Assembly: GCA_028564925.1 (NCBI GenBank)
Contig: CM053026.1
Span: forward strand, 644,575,854-644,639,853
Reading direction: 5' to 3'
Length of the DNA: 64,000 nucleotides
From: Lithobates sylvaticus
Taxonomy: Eukaryota > Chordata > Amphibia > Anura > Ranidae
This document shows positions 56,860-64,000 of this stretch, piece by piece. The position numbers and the translations under genes were made by a program. The notes beneath the pieces are model-generated. The model was not told the origin of the DNA, searched no databases, and saw only the letters and a list, made by a program, of their open reading frames with translations. How positions within the stretch are numbered: the first letter of the stretch is position 1; the number at the start of each line of letters is the position of its first letter.

Positions 56860-57310
56860 GGCTCAGTGTCTAGCCTACTTAGTGCATCCATACGAGAGCT
56901 AACAAACTCATTGACTATTTATACACTATTTACACACAGACACTAATTGTGATTTAAAAAGCCACAAATGTGGGAAATTAACCTTTAATTGCAATCTTAA
57001 CCTGTGTGTGCCACCTCCTGTGTCTGTACCAAGGCCAAACATTCCAGGGTATGTAAACTTTTGATCGGGCCATTTGGGTGATTTCTGTTATCATTATGAT
57101 TTAAAAAAGGATCCAAAAAACTATGTGATAATAATTGGCTTCATGTAATTGCTATCCTTAAATAAATTTTTTTTTTTAGCATGATCGGTCATATTTTTTA
57201 TATTAATGTCAAAATGTCACAATTTCTGCCAGGGTGTGCAAACTTTTGAGCATGACTGTATATGTAAAGCACTGTGCTAATAGACAGCGTTATACAAGTA
57301 CCTGTAATAA

Positions 57311-57925
57311 TATAATATTTATAAAAAATTATAAATTATTTGAAGCAATATGTAGAGCTGTTGTAGGTATTGCAAACGTTGCACCTGCATTGAGTATTCT
57401 ATTCTCCCATACATACAAAATAAAAACATTTCCACCTGTAGCTTAACTTCATCTCTAATATGGACATGTTTTAGTGTAACTAAATGTAATGAACACACAG
57501 AATGGTGGAAACTGGATGCACTCTGACTCTTTCAGAAAACGAACAGGTGTATTTATAATATGCATTAAGTTTCCTGTCTTTACCTTGAAGCATCACCATG
57601 AACTGCACAGTTTTCTTGATCACTTTAAAAAATATGGATGATAAATAGACAAGGAGTTCTAAAACCATTTTAGGCTGCTATCGATTATGTCAAAGCAGAG
57701 GAATAAAACTTTCCACAGATTATTTTACGCCTCTGCCCACACATTTAAAAACACTGAAGACATTATATAAAACATTTTCTTATTCTGAATTCATATATTA
57801 TATATTTTTGTTATGCTATCCCATCGCATTCTCCTCACATCGACACTCACCGAGCTCCTAAAAGCAGCACGGTTCGGTTACAAGGTGCTCCAGGATTTGA
57901 TACTAAGGCAGATTCAGTGAAAAAA
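57311..57925. other. Intron 1 sequence next to exon 1
   Basis: AT-rich, with no repeat termini recognised. Confidence 0.4.
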
Positions 57926-57931
57926 ACTCAC

Positions 57932-57986
57932 CATTTTGTAGAGCTTCATGGACAAGAATCAGGGTGAAAAAGAGCCAGAACTTCAT
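57932..57986 (-). CDS. PDGFRL: PDGFRL coding exon 1 (signal peptide)
   Basis: The ATG at 57986 (minus strand) has A at -3 (CTACCAAAATG) and opens MKFWLFFTLILVHEALQN, a hydrophobic secretion signal. Human PDGFRL, as I recall it, starts MKVWLLLGLLLVHEALED, matching length and the VHEAL motif. The exon ends with one base of a split codon before a consensus donor GTGAGT (57931-57926). This phase joins exactly to the two bases opening the exon at 16753, giving AlaLeuGlyGln. The protein is predicted to be secreted. The open frame on the plus strand over this site is a shadow. Confidence 0.92.
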
Positions 57987-58060
57987 TTTGGTAGCAGGCT
58001 GGGGTGCCCCAAAGGAGCCTTACCCCAAGACAGTACGTACAAAGAGCAAAGTCCCAGCTT
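57987..58060 (-). promoter_or_regulatory. PDGFRL: PDGFRL 5' untranslated region, start not defined
   Basis: On the minus strand the sequence upstream of the ATG (CAGCCTGCTACCAAA, preceded by GGGTAAGGCTCCTTTGGGGC) is GC-richer than its surroundings. No convincing TATA box or CpG island was seen, so the transcription start and any upstream non-coding exon remain open. Confidence 0.4.
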
Positions 58061-60879
58061 GCTGTCAGTTAGGGATGATGTAAAAAAGAAAAAAAAAGCT
58101 GCAGGAATGTGGACTGCTGATTTGTATTTTCCAAAGCATGAAGAGAAGCTTCTGAAGGATCAAGTTTCAAGAAATACAGGAGTAGAAAAAAAAGATGAAA
58201 CTTAGTGAAACTTGCCTGCTCTCTGCTGGTTACTGAACAAAATGTTCTGCAATGTGCTAACTATAATATTCATATTTAACTGTTCGCTGCATGGGAGGTG
58301 ACTCTTCATGTATATGGTCTATCTCAATGTAAAGATCAATAAAATCATTTTGAGACCCTCCAGCATTTTCACCTTTGGTTATTACCAGCTGCTATGTTAA
58401 ATTGCACTGTGAAAAATGTGTAAATACACAAAGGCAAAAATTGTGAAAAGTTAAACAAATTGCTTAAAATTTTTTCCTATTAAGGGCAAGATTGAAGATC
58501 TTTCCATCTGTTGTCCCACACTGACCTTGACAGCCATTAGGACTGTCTATGGGCCTCTATTCCTCTCTGTGATGAATAGGACTTACTACATGTTAGTGTA
58601 GGACCACAAATCAACAGATCAGGAATACAGCATTGTGAGCAAAAAAGGAAAGAAGTAAGCACAGTAGAAACCTCATGCATTAATATCTTAGATCTTCAAA
58701 TCTATAGACGGGCACCCTAAGACCTTGTCTACATTGATGCGCTGAAGACTGTCTTCAACAAGATCCATGCTTGGATTTTAGGAGTTTGGGGGTGCAACCT
58801 CAGCTGAAGTGTAAAATGTTCTATTTCTGAACCTGTTGTAAAATGGTTGAAAAAAACACATAGACACGATCAAGGGCCTAAACTTGACTCCTTTGAAAAT
58901 TAAAAGATTACTGCAAGGTTAGGGAAGCTTAAATCAGCAAATCTTTTATTGAGTAATGGGCATAAAGTCTTTAACTGAAGAAATCAATCTAACAAGTGGT
59001 ATTTTCATTGTTGTCCAAATATAACAAAAAAAAAAAAAAGCAAGTCTTTTCATAAATAATTGAAACTTTTGTTAACTCCTATGAAATCAGTATGGGCATA
59101 TAATCCTATAATTTAGAATTATACCTAATTTCTAATGTCACACCAAGGCAAAATACCCAGATGATGTATGCATAATAACCTGGCAGCTAGAATTCTACTT
59201 AAATAGACTCCTTAATATATACAACAGAAGTCAGACAGTGAACTTACTTGCCTTAGGTTCCATTCACACCTTGCAGGTGTGACAGAGCATGTATTTTTTT
59301 TTTTTTGCACCGTCCCTCGCATCACGTTCAGGGCAGGCTATTACATTCAAATTCAAAGAAACGGACAAAAGAAGTCGCTGGCCTATTTTTAAAAATCTCT
59401 CTGCACCAAAAAACATGATACTGCAGTACTTTGTGTGCGCATAAACTAGATGTGTGGGGGTGCAATTAAGAATTAATGGCATCAACACACATTTGCAAAG
59501 AGACAGCACATTTTTGGGCATTGTAGGAAAGCATGCCATTTTGCATAGGTTCCTGCAACGCAGTGGTGCTCAAACCGAATGCGGCAGGGTATATTACCAT
59601 TGATGTGTTTTATGTCACAAGCATAAAAACAGCAACATTTTCCAGGTAGGCAACATAACATAATAATGATGATGATGATAACATGCAAGAAACTATGTAT
59701 ATATTAACTGTCACCAGACTTACAGTATGCAAATGTAGACAATACCAAAATCACATAAAAACATTTACTACTAATTTGAAGGGCTTAACGTGAATGTAAA
59801 CATTCACCTTTTAAAACAACCCATTCAGTTTAAATGCAAATGAAGGGCAATACAGATATAAAAAAAAAACTTTCTAAATATCTGTTTACCAATTTCTCCC
59901 TCTGTTCTTAGTTGCATAAGAGCTGGGGGGAGAAGAAACGGCAGCACACTGAACTTCCCAGTAAATGGCTGTGCCCAGGGGAACGTCAGGAGAAGTCTGA
60001 TCATTGGAGGAGAGCAGGCCTGAGTTCCAAGCATAGCTAGAGAACTGACCACACTGTGCTCTCCTGCCTATTGTGGTCAGTTGGAAAGCAGAGGAACTGT
60101 CAGGAACACTAGGGGTTTCACACAAAGGAAGCAATACAAAGTAAAACAGGATACTTTTTCATATACAGTAAGTACAGGATACGGCAGGCACATATCAGGA
60201 ATAAGAAATGGTGGGTTTACATATTCTTTAAGCCAGGTGATAAAATAAGTCCAGTTTCTTGAAAAGATATGGAGTAAGGAACCAAGAGGAACTGTTGGGC
60301 AGTATTGCCCAATGCAGTCACAATGCATGAACAAAGCAATTTGCCTTATGTCTTATTGGTTCAGGTCATAACATTCTGAAGATGAAAGAGAAAACTTCGC
60401 GCATGCTATATGGAGTGGGAGGTGAGTAGTGTCAAGGTACTGGTTGGACGACAAGATATGTGACCAGGACAGGGAGATGACACTAGTCACTTTGCTGCAT
60501 GTAACCTTTCTTGCGATCCCTTTGACCTCCCTATTTACTCTTAGTAGCGCTAGAGCTTCTCCTATTTACTCTTCATAACATTCTGAGTTTGCGCATGCTG
60601 AAAAAAAAGGACATATTGTATTTTTGTGCAGCATGTGGTAACAGGTTATAATGCATAGCAATGCATTGCAGCATATAGAATTAAATGACCGGTAAAGGTT
60701 TATAAAGTTTAAAAAAAGTAAGCCCTGCGATGCATTGTACAGTACAATGCAACACAGCAAATGTTATGCATACCTTAAGGTGTGCCCACTGGTGCGATTG
60801 AGCCAAATAGTTTGTGGTGGTACTTTCTAGTGAATTTATCTTCCATTCAGTTTAAGAATCCATATATATCTCATGCATG
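58061..60879. other. 5' flank of PDGFRL, nothing recognised
   Basis: AT-rich non-coding DNA with no clear repeat termini, RNA genes or exons. Short open frames lack motifs. Confidence 0.35.
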
Positions 60880-61495
60880 AGATTTAAGGCACTGCTTCTT
60901 CAGGTTAGCATATGCTATGTCTGATGCCTCTGTCAGCTTCTTCCTCAAAATGAAGGCCTCCTCGCTTGTAGGAGTCAAGTGTTTCCCAAAAGGACTTTGG
61001 GATGCCTATTTTATTTCTCTTGACTGCAAAAAACACGTTTCAGCAGGACATGAAAAGCTCTGGCCACTTTTGCATACCCTTGTACAAATCTGAAATAGTA
61101 TCCACAAATTTAAAGGAACATTCTTTACAATTCTGAGGTTGGGGCCAATTGATCACTGCTTCAACTTTGTCTGAATCAGTGGCCACTCCTTCATCAGAGA
61201 TGATGTGAGCTACATAGGTGACTGATGACCTACACTTGCCTGCTGAAAACTTCAGTCTCTCTTCTTTTAGGCGATGTAGTACTTGCATGAGCCCTCTTTC
61301 ATGCTCTTCAAATGTAGCCCCAAACACAATAATGTCATCAGGGTACACAAGAAATTCCCTGGGTACTAGGTCACCCAAAACACTTTCTGTGAACCTTTGG
61401 GATGTTGCAGACATACCTCTTATGCCTTGTGATGGGTGGTTGGCAAGAGTTGAAAAAACAAAAAGCCACGGAGTAGTATGATGTGTAGACACCAA
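60880..61495 (-). mobile_element. Fossil Ty3/gypsy LTR retrotransposon fragment (pol)
   Basis: The minus strand retains part of a reverse transcriptase: RFTESVLGDLVPREFLVY, the catalytic region DDIIVFGATFEEHERGL, and INWPQPQN, all typical of Ty3/gypsy pol. Only an internal piece survives, it is broken, and no long terminal repeats were recognised. It is old. Confidence 0.8.
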
Positions 61496-63326
61496 AATCT
61501 CCTGAAGATACAGGCACTTTCTACCTTCTGCACATTACATTTGGCCAATCAGGAAACCCATCACAGTGAGGGTCCAATAAGAATGGAATGTTGGAGGGAA
61601 TGGCCTAGTTATATCACTACTTGGAAATATTCAAGGGAACAGCAACAGATGTCTTGCTTGCGCAAACATTAGGGGAGTCACTCTATAGAAGGTGCTCATC
61701 CAACATGTTCTTAAGCTGGCCATACATGGTGGGCTGAACAAACTTAATCTAACAGATTCCTCTATCCATGCTAACAGTGGGGATAGATGAATCTACTGCT
61801 GCAGGCTACTGTATTGTGACAGCCAGCAAAGCAAGAATCATAACCTGAGCATTTTAAAGGGAATCTATGGCTAAGCAAAAACACCAGTGCTAGGTAGTTT
61901 TGATGGAAGCAGCCACAGTCTAAAGTAAGCCAAATGGCAGTGCCAATGCAGTATAGGTAAATCTGTTCAGCCTCACTGTAATTGCAGTCACTGTCCCTGA
62001 TCCAGTAAGTAGTATTCTGGGATCCAAGTCCCTATATGTGGTGGCTGCATTGGTTTTGTGTTTTCAGGATTTGTTTCTGATATTGTCACCTGGTGATCCT
62101 GGCAATATTAGACTTTCTGTTCTAGGGAGACAGTGCTTACTCGCTGTTTTGTATTTATGAAGGAACAGTGTCACTCTAGGACAGAAATTCAAAATTTCCC
62201 CCCACCTTCTAGATTACTCTTTTTTTAAATTTATTTTTATCAGCCGATAACAAATGGATGCTGCGTCCACCCAAGCAAGGTGTGGATGGAGAACATTGGA
62301 AGACATTACACATTGATAGCATCTTCGGCTGCAAGTGCTAAACAAGAACATTCCACACATGGATCAAAATTTGGCCAGTTTTAGTTGTTAGCTCAAAGAG
62401 AAACCAGAGGAAGTTACTGAAGTTCCTGTACTTACAGTCTTTTTAAAATGGCAAAACATGGGCAAATCTGCAAATATAGTAAATATGTAATAAACATGTT
62501 TTTTGTAAATTTGTCCAGAAATACAGCTTAAGTGCTCTGGAAAGTTTGTATATTCTCCTTAATTTTTATACAGTATATACAGCATATACAGTATTTGTGT
62601 GCTTATGTGCTTAGCCAAAGTAATATGACTCAATCAACCAGGTTTAAAATTTCTTTTTTTGAAACAAATAAATTCTGATAGATGACTATGGGGACCAACT
62701 CTAACTTGGCTCTTATTTTTTTCTCCCCACTAATAAATTGGCCCTAACCATTTATATTTGGAATTTTAAATTTGCTTTGAGGCGGATTGAGTTAACTAGA
62801 TATTTCCAGGGTGCAAAAAGATTCTCAAATGTTTCTAAATGCCCATGTTCTGTAAATAATTGAATTGAATTGTTCTTGAACACCAGCTGTTGAAATTTAC
62901 AAATCACAATTTGGGGTAGTTTTTCTGGATTTTTTTTTTGTTGTTTGGAAAAAGCGAACAATGAATAAAACCCCTGTCAGATAGTTTTTACTGTGCCCCT
63001 GTTGCAGAGAGCCATCATCTCTTTTTGTTCTGGTGTCATCAAGGCAAAAAGTGATGGGTAATCCAAAATGTTACAGTTGTCACAGCAGTAGGAATTGAGG
63101 GAAAATCTTCTGAAGACAATGAACTAAAAGAAAATTTCCCCTCACTTTGGCAAAATGGGGAAATGTTTTGGGACTTTAGATGAGGCACCTGGCGCACTAG
63201 GGCTTGGTTCCTCCATCCCTGTTATAATTAGAAAAGAAGGGGAGTTGGGACTTTAAATGAGATGCGTGGCATCCAGTAGGTAATTGGTAAGTACTGTACA
63301 TATATTTACATTTGATAATTCATAAA
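61496..63326. other. 5' flank, repeat edges only
   Basis: Around 61711 a stretch beginning TTAAGCTGGCCATACATGGT resembles the MITE end seen at 41108-41141, but no second terminus was found. The rest is AT-rich and unassigned. Confidence 0.3.
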
Positions 63327-63328
63327 TA

Positions 63329-64000
63329 CAGTAAAACCTTGGATTCAGAGTAACTTGGTCCGAGAGTGTTTTGCAAGACAAGCAAATTTTTTAAATAAAT
63401 TTTGACTTGATAAACGAGCGATGTCTTGTTATACAAGTTGCGTCATGTCACTACTGAGTATAAAGGAAAAGAGAGGTGGGACGCCTGTCGCCCAAAAGAA
63501 GTACATGAGCTTCGTTTGGGTGACGGGTGTCCCACGATTCTATTTGATCGATTTTACTGCGATTGTCGCCCCCATACGCCAAGATGTGAACTCTTCCAAG
63601 CTGCGCTCCACGAGCACTTCAAACCTCGCTTTCAGAACGCTCTACTGCAGGGTAGTCTTCCCGGTCACGATTGCAGTGGTGAGAGTCGGTGGTGCGGAGG
63701 ATGGTCTACGTGTGGACAGCTTTACCCTGGATGTCTGCATACTTAGATGTGCCTCTTTTAATCATCAACTATGTGAGTTGCTTAATGTTGTACCTTCATT
63801 AAATGTAACCATATTGCTACACTTAGAGGCGCCTCTCTTCTCTTTTATATTCTGTAGCTTCTGCAGGATTTTGCTTCTAATCCCCTTGTGGAGGCTTCCA
63901 TTTGTGGATGGACATTTCATGGGTACACAACCTATCACATTGCTATAATCTTTTTATATGGTCTATACACTGAAGGACTTGAATAAATGGTTGTGGAACG
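63329..64000. mobile_element. TA-flanked element, left end only
   Basis: CAGTAAAACCTTGGATTCAG follows TA (63327-63328), and 'gttttgcaagacaagcaaa' follows near 63370. This is a terminus style common among Tc1/mariner (pogo/Tigger-like) elements. The other end lies outside the window. The 175-codon frame at 63421-63948 has no recognisable motif and overlaps a second frame. Confidence 0.45.

Larger units (their letters stand above)
54745..57258. mobile_element. Fold-back Tc1-like element (two inverted 5' halves)
   Basis: The ends CAGTTGTGTTCAAAAGTTTA and the complement of CAAACTTTTGAGCATGACTG are flanked by TA. Without the nested element (54857-55755), the unit consists of two inverted arms of about 0.8 kb meeting near 56448. 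Each arm holds the same Tc1 5' region and the start of a transposase: ATG at 56038 forward and at 56859 reverse. The arms pair over nearly their full length with noticeable divergence. No catalytic domain is present, so the element is non-autonomous. Confidence 0.88.
54560..57310 (+). repeat. SINE-like interspersed repeat split by a Tc1 element
   Basis: The left part (54560-54744) contains CCCACACTCCAAAGACAATC and TTAGATTGTAAGCACCTTGA. The right part (57259-57310) continues TATGTAAAGCACTGTGCTAA with 'atacaagtacctgtaata'. Together they read as one dispersed repeat unit interrupted by the TA-flanked Tc1 derivative. I cannot name the family. Confidence 0.55.

Noticed and set aside
57948-58205. 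85-codon plus-strand frame over the PDGFRL first exon
   Set aside because: It runs antisense across the signal-peptide exon and donor site and has low-complexity Lys runs.
63421-63948. 175-codon forward frame
   Set aside because: Inside a TA-flanked element end, overlaps another open frame and shows no transposase motif.

Overview
The window looks like an anuran amphibian chromosome, probably a ranoid frog. The grade is an inference from a tetrapod-type PDGFRL gene embedded in a very dense, still recognisable DNA-transposon landscape (Tc1, pogo-like, hAT, PIF/Harbinger-type and TTAA-flanked elements) with CR1-, L2- and L1-like LINE tails. No bacterial operons, rRNA, tRNA or CRISPR arrays were seen.

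Only one host gene is supported: PDGFRL (platelet-derived growth factor receptor-like protein), on the minus strand. Its signal-peptide exon lies at 57932-57986 and its second coding exon at 16462-16753. Splice sites and phases fit, so most of the window (16754-57931, about 41.2 kb) is intron 1. Positions 1-16461 are the start of intron 2, and sequence above about 58060 is 5' flank.

Everything else is repeats. Intron 2 (1-16461) holds TTAA-flanked elements, a hAT element with an 8-bp target duplication, Harbinger-type MITEs, a pogo-like MITE with an internal hairpin and minisatellite, and a Tc1 element (10333-13491) with two younger elements nested in it. Intron 1 holds two hAT-type elements with perfect 8-bp target duplications (17908-18902 and 25124-25310), a 250-bp near-perfect palindrome (26255-26504), a roughly 99% identical duplicated block (27471-28388 and 32257-33838), an apparently intact pogo-like transposon with a 429-codon transposase (33860-35564), a dead Tc1 element with IR/DR ends (48095-49610), LINE 3' ends, and a fold-back Tc1 derivative (54745-57258) carrying a nested TTAA element. 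The 5' flank has a decayed Ty3/gypsy fragment (60880-61495) and the left end of another TA-flanked element running off the window.

The best leads are the intact pogo-like element and its scrambled fragment in the nearby duplicated block; two nested insertions whose interrupted hosts prove a TTAA target duplication for the most abundant family; the fold-back Tc1; and the long palindrome inside a transcribed intron. Percent identities were judged by eye from sampled stretches, and no alignment or database search was run.
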